A program made the position numbers and the translations under genes. The notes under the pieces are model-generated. The model was not told the origin of the DNA and ran no database searches. It was given only the letters and a program-made list of their open reading frames with translations. A stretch of 64,000 nucleotides of DNA. Source: Anisus vortex. Lineage: Eukaryota > Mollusca > Gastropoda > Planorbidae. Every line of letters begins with the position of its first letter. The stretch's first letter is position 1. This document shows, piece by piece, positions 1 to 14,400 of the stretch. The stretch lies in assembly GCA_949126835.1 (NCBI GenBank), contig OX421492.1, positions 39,390,886 to 39,454,885 on the forward strand, written 5' to 3'.

Positions 1-16
1 AGGTTTAATCTCTTAG

Positions 17-2412
17 GGTGTCATTCACCTGTGCCTACACCTCTTCCACCCACAGAGCCCACTAGCACGCTCACACCAACATTACCTAGCGGACAAACTC
101 CCACACCTACTCGTAAGTCCCATAGTGCTGTTGAAATATTAGTGATTGATCATTGTTGTGTCATTCATTTTATTTTGTTGAGATTGTTTAGTGATTGGTA
201 ATGGTTTTGACATTTCTTTCCAATAGCTCGTGCCTGCCAGTTCTGGTCACCTTGGGTCAGTAACAGCATTCCAGACCCTGTTACAGGTGAAAAAGACATG
301 TTCTACCAGCAGCCATTAGTAACTAATGCTTGTCTTAAGGAATATGTTGTAGGGTGAGTTTTTTTTAATAGTTACTCCAACTACATATTGTAAAATGTTA
401 TTTATTACTTTATTGAAGATTTGTAGGTGTGTTAATTTTTTTAATTCTTTATTTAAATAGGAATATTGTTTTATAAATTAAAAAATAAAATATTTTTATT
501 GGTAATTACCTATAATACCATTTAGTTAATACTTTCAAATTAAAAAAGACAGAAAAATGTATTAATTTATATTATATTTTAATTATAAAATATAATTGTA
601 TCAGATTGTTATTAAGATTTCAGAAGATAAGATCAATAAATTGCTTTACCAATGCATTTTTAGAGTTGAATGTCGTGTGAGAGCCTCTAGAATGATGTGG
701 GATCCGACAGACGCCCTGGTTCAATGTTCTTTACTGGATGCAATGGTCTCGTGCACTGTCACACCGTCACACCCTTGCCCTGACTACGAGATACGTGTCC
801 TCTGTGATGTTTGCTCCCATCTAACCACTGAACAGCCAGTGGCCACACCTTCCTTGCCACCAGGCCAGACCCATCCCACTACTGCTAAGCCACCACCCAC
901 ATGTCAGGCTGGCTGGTCAAACTGGATCAACAGGTAGGTTATCTCAGGTGTAGAAGTTGTTTTTTTAATGTGATGGTTTGTCCAAAACTAACTAATAGAG
1001 TGTATAATCAAAAAGGTTTGGACAATCTTGTAAATGTAATTTTGCCATATATAAAATATGAGAATATTGTCCAAGGGTGGATAAAAGCTACCACTTCTCT
1101 ACACATGTCATTAATCTCTGATAATCTCTACAAAAATCAAAGCTCAAATTCTGTCCTTTTCTTAAGATGCATATCTGGAGAAGGTTCAGTATGGGAATTA
1201 GGGCTTCCAAAGTAGTTGCATTGGGCAGACGATTCATCTTGGAGAGAAAAATTCCAATCTCAATTAGCTATACCTCTCTCCATGGGTAAGTTTAAGGGCA
1301 GTAATCCTTGACAACAAGAAGCATACAGAATTCTATGACATTTTGATAGTCGTCTCTAACAAATTTGGCAATGTTACTTGCCCCAAGCTGAATAAGAACT
1401 AGATGTCTACTTGGGAGGGGAGGGGTAAGAGTTTTGTTTGTTTGGTCAACAGCTGATGCTCTTACTACAATACCATTGCTTTAGAGTTCCTCATTAGCTG
1501 CAACTATAAACTGTGTGTATAATATTGTAGTTGATAAAATATTGCCATTTCATCTCCAGGGATAACTTTATGGCAGATGGTGATAGAGAGGCCATGTCCG
1601 TCCAGGAAATGAATTCTTTCTGTGCTCACGGCCAAGTTGATCAGATCATTTGTGTTACATCGGATGTTGACCTACGACCCTGGTACCAGCTAGATCTTTT
1701 AGCCCGATGTGAGCTAAGCATTGGTTATGATTGTGATGCCCAAATCAACAGCCCTAATGTATGTCAAGATGTTCAAGTGCGCTACCACTGTTCTTGTAGT
1801 GGTAAGTGGTAATTTTAGGCTGCATGTAATAATGTGTAGAATTGATATACTAAATTGAAATTTTGTTGGTTAGTTATCTTTGTTACCTGAATATTGTCTT
1901 ACTAAGCAGGTAGTTTCACAAAATTGTTTCTACCTGTTCTTTTTTAATGTGCCTACGCTTATTTTATTCATGTCAATCAGGCACACCCATGCCAACTCCT
2001 ACACTAACTCCCCCACCGAATCTTTGCACCAAGAGCTTCTGGACGCAGTGGGTCAACAGGGATTCACCAGAAATAGGTGACGGAGACAGAGAACATATAA
2101 GTTACGAAGAACTTGGTCAGTTGTGTGTGGGAGGTCAAGTAAGTCAAAATTCATGGACTTTAAGGAATTTGAAATATTTTGATCTTTGTTATTATTGTTA
2201 ATGAGTGTTCTAGATTCCCATTTTACAGAATTTCTTAATTGTTGTTTTTTTCTAACAGATTTCTGAGATTGCTTGTCAGACAACAATGGGTATTCCTTTT
2301 GATATGACTGGTGAGCCTGTGAGCTGTGAACTAGATTCAGGACTTGTGTGCTTGAATTCCATCTTTAGAATATGCCGAGACTACAGAATTAGATACAGGT
2401 GTCAATGTACAG
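17..2412 (+). CDS. WxxW domains 1-3 of the mucin-like gene (split-exon type)
   Basis: Exons 17-112, 227-353, 664-933, 1560-1801, 1981-2138 and 2259-2412. The first is a Pro/Thr-rich linker. Domain 1 is split by a phase 2 intron after the first third, domain 2 by a phase 2 intron just after its W-x-x-W-I-N-R motif (exon 664-933 carries the end of domain 1, a Thr/Pro linker and the start of domain 2), and domain 3 by a phase 0 intron. Each begins with C-x(2-3)-W-x-x-W and closes with a paired-cysteine motif (C-D-V-C, C-S-C-S or C-Q-C-T). They are more diverged from one another than domains 4-7, which suggests older copies. Confidence 0.85.
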
Positions 2413-5400
2413 GTCAGTAAGTCGAAAAACAGGTAGTTCTATTGTTCTGTTGGTGACATTATTTTAATTAACCATACAACTATCGTTTTATGTAGATCTA
2501 AAAAACTATATGTAATTTTTAAAAAGCAAGTTCTTTATATGTATGACTATTTATTAGAGAAAAGATTTTCAACAGTTTTGTTTCTATATTTTTGTTTCAC
2601 TTTAGACTACTTCTTTTGTACAAAATGAATAGTTTCAAATGATGTAAATTAATTTCTGTTTAGTTCCAACACCAACTCCTCAAGGACCAGTATCCAGTGT
2701 TTCAACCTTGAACCCTAGTCTATCCACTCAGCATCTCTGCTTCACTGGATGGTCTGGCTGGGTAAACAAAAACTCACCTGTTGGCAATAGCGGTGATTCA
2801 GAAGTCATGACCGCAAGCGAACTGCAGAGCTTCTGCCCTGGTGGTAAAATTACCAAAGTTGACTGTGTTGATGCAGTGACATCAGAGGACTTTGAAAAAC
2901 TGTCAGAGGCCAGCTGCACTGTAGAAGATGGCTTACAGTGTGTGAATAGTCCCTTCTCTAATGTCGGTTGTCATGACTACAAGATTAGGTATATGTGTGA
3001 CTGTTCAGGTAAATACCCTAGCTTCTTTTGTTTCTTTGTTTAAATCTTTAACAAAAAGACATTTAAGCTTACTTTTTTAAATTTACAAACTATAAGTATG
3101 CATATGAACATGTTTATTAAATAAATTATGAGTAGACCTGAATATAGTATTAAAATTTTAAACTATGTGTGATTTTGTTTATAATTTTGTCTTACATTAA
3201 TAATTGTTTCTTTGTACAGCTACTCCGACACCACAACATATGTCTACATCAACGCCAACACCCAGTTCTGTATCTCCTACGCTTGGCTTTTCCTGCGCTA
3301 ATGGATGGTCTACTTGGATCAATAAGAACAGCCCCATTGGTACAACTGGCGATAGGGAAAAGATGACCCCTGAAGATCTGAACCACTTCTGCTACGGTGG
3401 GAAACTCACTGGTATCCAGTGCATTGACTCTGACACCAAAGATGATTTCACAAGTTTGGCCGAGGCAACATGTACAATTGAGGATGGCTTAGAGTGTGTC
3501 AACCTACCTTTTGATGGTATTCCACCTTGTAGAGATTATCAGATCAGATATGAGTGTAACTGCTCAGGTGATTATATTTTTCTTTTCACAATTTTCTAAA
3601 TATTTAAATTCTATTTTGAAGAAATATGAGTATAATTTATTTTATTTTAAAAGCAAAATTTACTCTAAGATTTTTTTTTTATTTGCAGATGCTACAACAC
3701 CATCCCCTACTACACCAACCACAATCACCACAGTGACTAAATCCCCGACCCCACCCATTAGTTCATCAGCTTCACCTTCAGTGTGCATTGACCAATGGTC
3801 TTCCTGGATCAATAGGAACTCTCCCATTGGTACAACTGGAGATAATGAAAAGATGACCCCTGCAGAGCTTCATACATTCTGCCCAGGTGGAGACATCACA
3901 AACATAGAATGCAAGGACTCAGACACTAAAGATGACTGGACTAGTTTAGCTGAGGCCACTTGTACTCTGGAGAATGGTCTAGAGTGTGTCAACTTACCTT
4001 TTGATGGCATCCCACCTTGTAGAGATTATGAGATCAGATATCAGTGTAACTGCTCAGGTAATAATACATTTCTTGGTTTAAAAACATTTAAGAATTTTAT
4101 TCTATTTCATTTTTTATTTAATTGTTTCCAATTCAAATTAAAAAAACAATATTTTTTTAAATAAGATAGTAAAAGCAATCATCATTAAATGTAAGACTTG
4201 AGATTTGTTTAAGTTTTCACAAATTATTTATCAAAGTGCAATTTTTAATAAAGATAAGTTATTAAATAGGCTCTTAAAAATGATAGTTCGTCATTATTAT
4301 AACAATTATCTGCTACTGTTATTAATAATAATGAATTAATGTAAAATGATTTTTTCAGCCATCTCAAAAATGTCAACACCTGGCTCTACTCAATCACCAT
4401 CATTAACACCAAGTCATGTGACGCCCACACCAAGTCCCAGTGGAGGTATTGGTGGCACACCAACTAAAGGGCCCACTCACACCTGCGTAACCGGATGGTC
4501 ATCTTGGATCAACAGGAATGACCCAGCTAGTGGCACAGGCGATACAGAGAAGATGACCCCTGAAGAAATGTCAAACTTCTGCCCTGATGGAAGAGTCACA
4601 AATATAGAATGTAAAGACTCTGACACTAAAGATGACTGGACTAGTTTAGCTGAAGCCACATGTAGTGTGGAGAATGGTCTAGAGTGTGTCAACCTACCAT
4701 TTGATGGCATCCCACCGTGTAGAAATTATGAGATCAGATACATGTGCAATTGTTCAGGTTTGTTTACATTATCTTTAGTTTCTGTATTTAAAAGTTGTTA
4801 ATGTGTTGGTAAGACATCTTTTAGCCATTTGGGTACAATTACATTCATACCATGTTACTAAAAGTACACATACTAACCATTAACACTTGAAATTTGAAAA
4901 ATTTAAGACCTGATTAATAATTTTTACCAGGCCAGGTATTAAATGTTTACTATTGAAAACTTTAAAAAATCACTTGTTTAGTTATTTTTTAAATTTTTAC
5001 AAAGCTTTCAGGAATACTGATTTTATTTGTCCACTTTTCCTTTTATAAAGAAACTTCCCCAAACCCTCACACCACACAGTCACCGCATCATAAAATCCAA
5101 GTCAACTGTGAGTGGTCACAATGGCTCAACAGTGATAGCCCTAACGCTGGCAATGGTGACATGGAGACAATAGAAAACATCAAGGCGCAGTATGGAGTCT
5201 GTCCTGATATGGTCAACATAGAATGCCGTGTAGCAGGGACTTCAACACTGTTCTCACAATCTGGCCAAGACAGACTGATGTGTGATCCACTGAATGGCTT
5301 CAGATGCTTCAACAATGAACAGAAAGATGGCAAATGTTTGGACTATGAAGTCAGGGTGTTATGCTGGGGAGACCAGTGTTCAAGTAAGTACCAGCAGCTA

Positions 5401-8400
5401 GTAATGAATTATGAAGTACTAGAAACTTAAATAGCAATGCAGGAACGACGTATACAAATATATCCCATCTACATTTTCAGACTTGTCGTCTACACCTTTT
5501 GGAGTGCCCACTAAAGGTCCTCATTTGTCTACTACACCTTCAACTGATGAAGCTAAGAGAACAACCGGTATAGGACTATTGGTTTATTTACTAACTCTTT
5601 GGGTTTCCATTAATTTAAAACGAAAATGTTTTCTCAGTTGCAATAATAAAATTGGCTTTGTTTTATATCTATAAAGCATTATGTTAGATTGGATTCAATC
5701 TTATATATTTTTCTGCCTTGGATCTTTTGGATTATGAGAAATATTTTAAACCTCTTTAGGTTCATGCCCACCTGGACAAGAATGGCAGACGTGTGCTTTC
5801 AAGTGTGATGAAGTGTGTGATTATGTTGCTCGCTCCACTGGAGCATGTAATGGTATTCTGAACCCTCAGGACAGCTGCGTACCAGGATGTAGGCCACCAC
5901 CTGAGATGAACAGAGTTGTCTGCAAGCCAGGAGAGAGATTAATAGATGCCACCACTTGTGTGCCGAAAGAAATGTGTTCCTGTCTTAAACCAGATGGAAC
6001 TCCAGCCAGGGTGAGTCTGCTCAGTTTTGTGCCAGATTAATACTCATTGGTGTTTACAATAAACCAAAATTTGTTTTATTTGATCTAATAAAGCAATCAA
6101 TTTTAACTTAGAAAAACAACACAATAATCTTTTACAATATAATCAGAAAGACATGTGATAAAAACACTATTTTTAGATCAAATGCAAAAATTAAAACATG
6201 TAATTCTCTTTCTTTCCTAAATGGCATTTGGGTATGGAATGGGTTTCCAGAACAAACAAGGAAAATTAACAGTTAAACATCATTTAAAACCCTAACAAAA
6301 TGCAAGATTATACTAAAACCAGAGATAAGCGTAGGACACAATGATCTTTTATATAGCGTCAGTAATATTATATATGATAAAATTATTATAAACAATCTAA
6401 TAAATGCATTTCTTCTTGTTGTATTAGGCTTTTGAGACCTGGGAAAATCCAGAACATGAATGTTCCTTGTGCAGCTGTTTCAGTGGAGAAGTTATATGTG
6501 GCAGTCAAGAAGGCTGCACTACCATAACCTCTAACACTCATGTGTTCCCTACTCCTACACCATGTGGTTGGACAGACTGGATCAATGATAACACTCCACT
6601 TGCTGGTGAGTGTATTTAGTATGACTTGCCTTCTAATAGAATGTTTTATCATTTGAATTTTATCAGGAATACATGGAACTAACTACGAACAATAACAAAA
6701 AGATGCAAGGTAAAAAATAGTTGTTGACATATCATTTTGCCATTTTTACACTAAAATACAACCACTAGTTTTATTCATTTTTTTTTGTTTCTCTTTTTTC
6801 AGCCACTGGAGGTGACATGGAGCTTCTGTCAATCTTGAGGCCGAAATACAACATTTGTGCCAATCCTTCAAGAATTTTGTGCCGTGACACAGAGACAGGA
6901 AAGGAGGCATCTGAGAGTGGACAGGTTGTCAATTGCACCTTGGCAGAGGGCTTAAGATGTTATAACCATTTGAATAAGGAAAAGTGTCACGACTATGAGA
7001 TCAGTGTTTACTGTGGATGTATACGTAAGTACATGCTGCTTTCTTATTTACTTCTACCTTTTCTTTAATGTATGAAATATCTAGGTTAATAAACTGAGTT
7101 CTTGTACATAAAAATACTATATAGTAACTGATTGACAATATTGTTATATTGTTCTCCTCACAGCCAATCACACTCCTACAATATCTCAAGGAGTTAGTCA
7201 GACCCCCAATGCAGCAAGCACTTCTTCATCACAAGGACCACATGTATGTATTACTAAATGGTCTGACTGGATAAACAGAAATGACCCTACAACTGGAACT
7301 GGGGATACTGAGAAATTGACCAAAGTAGAACTGGACTACTTCTGTCCTGGAGGTGCAATAGTGGACATTGAGTGCAAAGATTCCGTCACAAAAGATGACT
7401 TTAACAGCCTTGCTGAAGCTACTTGTACAATTGCAGATGGACTTGAATGTGTCAATTTGCCCTTTGATGGCATCCCTCCGTGTCATAATTATGAGATCAG
7501 ATACAAATGTGATTGTACCAGTAAGTATTTTACAATTATTCATTCTTAAACCTTCATCAATCAGCGTCCAACTGAAACCTTTCAACTGAAACTCAAATGT
7601 TATTTATTTCAGATGCAACAACACCAGCAACTCCTACAACTGCTATAACAAGCCAATATGGTAAGATAATTAAGATATAATCTAAAAACATAGAGCTCTT
7701 TGTGGTTCTCAAATATTTTGACATAATGAATGTGTACTGATGTACTGTTGCTTAAATAATTGTTTTTAGTTGTCTTTTTTTCACTGTTTTGTTTATCATT
7801 AGAATAATTAGATATAAATGGATACAGTCTTTAAAAAAAAGTATATTTTTAGTTTGCATTATATACTTAAAAAATATTGTATTAAAATGATAAGGTGCAT
7901 TAATGAAAAAGTGAATTTAAAAGAAATAGGTCAGCTGTTATATTATGGTTTCTGAACATTTTTTTTATCAATTAGTTAGCAAATAAAACATAAACATTTT
8001 AAAATGTTATATATACAATATATATATATCTGTATTTCCAATGTCTTGAAGCTAATCCAGCTTGTGGCTGGACCCAATGGATGAGTGGTGAAAAACCCAA
8101 TGAAATGGGTGAAGAAGAAACTGTTTCTCAACTGCGTACACAATACAGTTTCTGTGATGCAGCAGACATTACTGCTGTGCAATGTAGAGACGTTGCAACA
8201 AAGAAGACTGCAACAGAACTTGGACAGGTACAGCCGGCAAAACATTTACTGTATTATAATGAGTTTATTGTTTTGTTTCTATACTATATATTATTACCAT
8301 TTGTGTCTATGTACCGGTAATAATTTCTTTAACAAACATTTTTGTTTCTTCCCTCTAGATTTCAGTATTGTGTGATATGTCCTACAGTGGCTTAAAATGC

Positions 8401-11400
8401 TTTAGTTTTGACCAACCAGATGGAAAGTGTGCAGACTATGAGGTCAGGTTCATGTGCCAACCCAAAAATGTGAATTGCAATGCTGCTCCCACCACACCCA
8501 CATTATCACCCCCATCTCACTCAACTCTGGTTCCTGTTAGAGGTAAGCATTATCAAATGACATAGATTAACACTGTTACTTCAAATTTTGTGTGTAAAAA
8601 AACCCCACACATTTTAAAGTAGGTGAAATCAACTGCTTTTAGTTAAACCAAGGAAGATATAATTAAGAAAATATAAAATGTAATTTTTTCATGCATATTC
8701 TACCTTGAGTGTCTGTGATATTTAAAGTTTAGCTGCTTAGTAGGAAATGGTTATTTTCATTTCAATGGCTCCAAAATCTGAACTTTTTTTTTAACATGTA
8801 ACAAATTGCAGAAATAATTGTGCTATATATAATTATATCAGCTTTTTAAATTTATATTTTATAAATAGATTTTTTTTCTTTTAACCTATCAAAAAAGATT
8901 TATCTAATTATGTACGGCACTTAAAATATAAAAATTTACAAACATATTTACCTAGATATATTAGGTAAATACTTTTTTGCACAATGTTTTAAACTAGAGG
9001 ATTAGTTACCATTACTCTAGGATAATACAATAATTTATGTTTCAGTTTGCGACAACACAATGGAAGATGTTAAACCAATCTTAGTGGCAGATTCACAGAT
9101 TACAGTATCCACCAGTTTGTCTGGATACACAGGCCCTGAGAGATCTCGGTTGGACACCAATCTAACAAGTCTCTCTTCAGGTGGTTGGGTTGCCAAAGTT
9201 AATGACCTGACACAGTGGATTAAGTTTACATTCTCAGATCCCATGGTAGTCATGGGTCTTACAACTCAAGGTCGTGCTGGCTCAAGTGAATGGGTTCAAA
9301 CATACAAGGTTATGTATTCAGAAAATGGAGCTGATTTCCATTTTGTTGAGAATACTTCAGGACAACCAAAAGTAAGAAATTTTTACTCTTAAAATAAAAT
9401 TGTATTTTTTTCTATTATGAAAACATCTTTCAACTTTGTAAATTTTCATGAATGAATTTTTAAATTGACTGCTGTGAACATTCTAAGAATTTATTTTCAT
9501 ATATAATATGGTTAAACTGGTTAAGACAATTTAGTATTTCAATTCTGCTGATAGAAAGGCTAACTAACTGAATGTTTACATTTCTATCCCTTGAAGATAT
9601 TTGTAGCCAACACTGACTCAGACACAAAGCAGACAGTTACATTTGATCCAATCAAGGCAAAGATAATTATAATACAACCTCAAACTTGGCATAACTCTAT
9701 TTCTATGAGAGTAGGTGTCCTTGGCTGTCTCAGTAAGTACAATTAAAAGTGTGTTTTTTTTACTAATGTTTTTAACTTTTTGAAAATGGTGAATTTTGTG
9801 AAGAAAACTTAGTTGCAATAAGTTATGGTTTTATTAGTTTTATTAACATAAACATTTTTTACATGTGGAGACACATGTTTCTTCAATATAATTAAATATA
9901 TATATAAATATGAATATGTCTTTTAAAATATTTTTTAAATACCTTTTTTCTTTGATTGATCAGATCCATCAACAGGGACTTACATAACTCCCACTCCACC
10001 TCCTGTCAAACAATGTATTTCTGGATGGTCTAACTGGATAAATAGAAATGATCCTACAACTGGAACTGGGGACATAGAGAAAATGACCAAACAGGAATTG
10101 GCTGATTTCTGCCCCGGTGGATTGATTACAGGCATAGAGTGTAAAGATTCAGACACCAAAGATGACTGGACCAGCTTAGCAGAAGCCACATGCACCATTG
10201 AAGATGGTTTGGAATGTACAAATCTACCATTTGATGGCATTCCACCTTGTCGCAACTATGAGATTAGGTACAGCTGTAACTGCTCAGGTAAAATATAATA
10301 AATTTGTTGAATGTTCTTACATTTTAACTCTTACTTTTATTCGTGACTTGTTTTGTGGTCAGTCTTTTTTATTTCTTAGGAAAATAAAAATGTTACTTGT
10401 TATAATCTTTATAGTAAAGAGTTTTGTTTATTTTGTTTTCCAACAGATACTCCTCCAACAACACCTCAAGTTGCTACTACACGTGTAACAAATGTGCCTA
10501 CACCCACAACAGCACCCTCATCAGTATTGCAATGTACTAATGGGTGGTCATCATGGATCAACAGAAATGACCCAGCTACTTCTACAGGCGATCATGAGAA
10601 GATGACCAAAGAAGAGCTAGCTGCTTTCTGTCCAGGCGGAGACATAGTTAATATTGAATGCAAGGATTCTGATACTAAAGATGACTGGACAAGCCTGGCT
10701 GAGTCCACGTGTAATCTAGAAGATGGATTACAGTGTGAAAATTTGCCATTCGATGGGGTGCCACCATGCAGAAACTATGAAATAAGATACCAATGCAACT
10801 GCTCAAGTAATCCTTGAAATACTGAATTATTTATTAAATTAAAAATTTTTTTTAAATAAAATTAATTGTGCATAGCTAGTAATGTTCTAAAAATCTAAAA
10901 AAAATGAATTCAATATTTATCAACAGGAGCAGTACAAAACACAGCTGACAACAGAGCCTCAACAAGAGCTGCCCAGGTAACAACCAAACAACCACTTATA
11001 ACACAACTTGCAACTGCCGCCACGACAGCACCACAGCTTCAGTGCCTTACAAGATGGTCTGACTGGATAAATAAAAATGATCCAGCAATAGGCACTGGGG
11101 ATAGTGAAAAAATGAGCCCTGAAGAGCTAGCCAAGTTTTGCCCAGGTGGCAAGATCACCGATATCCAGTGTATAGATTCTGATACCAAAGATGATTTTAC
11201 CAGTCTGGCTGAAGCAACATGTACAGTTGATGATGGTCTTTCCTGCACCAACCTTCCATTTGATGGCATTCCACCTTGCAGAAATTATCAAATTAGATAT
11301 AAATGCAATTGCACAGGTAAGTTAACACAAAATATATTTTGGTAAAAACATATGGGCCTACACTCTTCTGTTAAAATCTTGAAGAATCTAAATATTTGAT

Positions 11401-14400
11401 GAAGAAATTTTCTTTTATTATAATGTGAAAAAATCTTCAACAGGTGTTACTGGAAGAAAACGACGAGATGCTCCATTATCAGATCCAACATTAGGTCCAA
11501 AAACAGAGTTGAAGTTGCCAGGTTTAATACATTTTTAAAACTCTAAATTGGAAACAATAGCTTATCAATATTATAATATATATTACAATGTTTTATCTAA
11601 ACTGTTTTAATTTTTATATTTGAAGACTAATATTATTTCTTTTTTTTCTTTTTAAATAAAATTTATTTAATCTATATTTTACATATTTAACTTTTACAGC
11701 CAAGTGCAAATTGGACATGGGAATAATGACTGGCAGAGTTAGAAACAATATGTTCTCAGCTTCTTCTTATCTTGATGTAAGACATTCACCTCAGACTGCA
11801 CGTCTTGGTTCCTATGGAAGCTGGATAGCAGCAACTAATGACAAACTACAGTACATTCAGGTAAATAGAGCATTCTGTCTAACTTGTGTCACTTCTCAGT
11901 CTTAAAAACTCAATCAACTAAATAGATCTTCTCTGTAACTTACAGGTTGATTTCTTGACGACTGTCTACCTGACTGGAGTAACAACTCAGGGTCATCCTT
12001 ATGCACCTTACTACGTAACATCATACAAGATTGTATTCAGCCATGATGGAATCAACTGGAGCCCTTACAGAGAAACACACTCTTTAGATAAGGTCATTGC
12101 AGACATTATATTGCTATTTTCTCATTTATTTAACAGAAAATTGTAATGATTATAGTAAACTCTATTCAAGAGTTGACCCATCTCTGGTTGATTGTTTGTA
12201 TTGAGTAAGGAAAGCAGATTTGGTGTTATACTGGGCAAACTAACTCTTTGTATTTAGCCACTCAAACGGTTAGTAGTGTTAGCTATCCCTGAAGGCTCTT
12301 AGAAGTGTGACGTACAGCCAGCGAGATTAGCACCCCAAGAAAAAACTAAAGTTTACATTTTAATATTGATAAAAACTTTTTTTACCTTAAGAAACATATA
12401 GACTTATAATAATTTTTCATAGCATTATTTATTTGCAAGTACATTTATTGTTTGATGTTTTTTTCCTTTTGTAACACCTTGTATGTATTACTACAGATCT
12501 TCCTGGCTAATAGAGATTCTCTGACACCTGTCACCAATATGTTTAAACTGCCTGTCAGAGCTAGATTCATTCGCCTCAGCCCACAGTCATGGCAAGGCAA
12601 AATAGCAATGAGGCTAGAACTTCATGGTTGTCATCAGAAATATCCAAGTAAATTTTGTGATGTTAAGAAAATTTTCTTTAAGATGTACAATGTTTAGTAA
12701 TCTTTTAAAAGATGTATTTCTTAAGAATTATACAGCTTAAAAAACAATGACATTTTAAATAACCATTTAAATTAATCAACATTAAATTAATCTTGCTTAC
12801 ATATGGCCTATCGGTATTTAAATTAAAAAAGACATTTTTAAACTACCTATATGTGATTTATTTCTCACAAAAACTCTTTCATGACAAAACAATTGAAAAT
12901 ATGTCCACAGTTGGTTTGTCCCTTCAAGAAAACTTATCCACATCTACACAGCATCAATCAGCATCTTTGGATGTAAATTGTAAGTGATTTTACAGAAAAA
13001 ATATCACTCATACTGTTTGCCAATATTATATTAGAAAAATTATCAATGACCTCTTTATCACCATTATTTGCCATCAATTTTAGAACATCTCTGTTACAAG
13101 ATAATTTTTTTACTCAGCATCTGGACCATAGAAAAAATACAATAAGTCTATTTGGATGTTCTAAGTTTATAAATGTTCTTCTTCCAATAGATGATTGCAT
13201 TGAATGGGATTCTTGGGTGGACACTCATCAGCCTAGTATCAGAGATGTCAATGACATTGAGCCCATGAATGACATCATCAAGGCCTCTTCTCACTGCAAA
13301 GATCCAATCATCATTGAATGTCGTACCACCACCCCTGATCATCAGCCGGCTAAAGCCATGGGTCAGAATGTTGCTTGCAACTTATGGGATGGCTTGCATT
13401 GCAACTCGACACTTGTTCATGAGAGATTGTGCTTCAACTACGAATCTCGTCTTGGCTGTTTGAAAAATAAGCCAGAATGTGGTAAGTGATAGAGTTTTTC
13501 AACAAAACAAAATATCACTGTCTTGTTTTAGGGTGAAATCAGCAGTAGGGCAAGTAAAAACTAAAGAATTGATACATTAGGCCTCTGTATGCTGTGACTC
13601 AAATTTGTATCTACTTCACAGATTGACACATCTCAGACCTTTTACTACTCATTTTTGAAAGTGTCTTTACTAAAATCACTAATAAATTGTGCTGATACAA
13701 TATGTTAATCTTTTATGGTTTTCCTGTATTTAAATTCACTCCCTATACAACTAGACCCTACAATTTTTCAATAATTAATGCAAGATCTTTTGCTTCTGTC
13801 AACATGAACTTTATTTTGGTTTTACGCCACAGCTTCAAAACTCAATGTCATTCCAAAGTACTCAAAGAAAATCAAAGGTCAGCCGCCATTGATGTGCTAC
13901 GCAGGAATGAACTCAAAGCACTGTCCAAAATACTGTCCTAAGGGCTATTATTGCAATGGAGTTGCCTGTGTGCTAAAGAAGAACTGTCCTTGTATGATTG
14001 AGGACCAAATCGTTAAGGTAAAAAAAAGAATGAAAATAGACCTACATCATCATATCATTTACTTTTCCTACATTTATTGTGTTAGTGTTACACTTAAAAA
14101 ATTTTTGCAAGTTTCAAGATTTTTTCCTTTTCTTTTTTCAGTCTGGTTCAATAATTAGAAATTCACAATGTGACACATGTCAGTGCATTGGTGGTGAGGC
14201 TGTATGTATGCCAAAATCTTGCCCAGCATGCAATATTGTAAGTCCTTGCAAGTATTTTCTTCATTATACATTAAAACAATGCTATTTTCAAGCATCTTTT
14301 ACCCGAATAACTTTGTCAAATCAAATATCACTGATTCAGAAACGTATACTATTTTTTACAGGGAAGTTCTTTTATTGATAAAAAAACTTGCAACTGCCAG

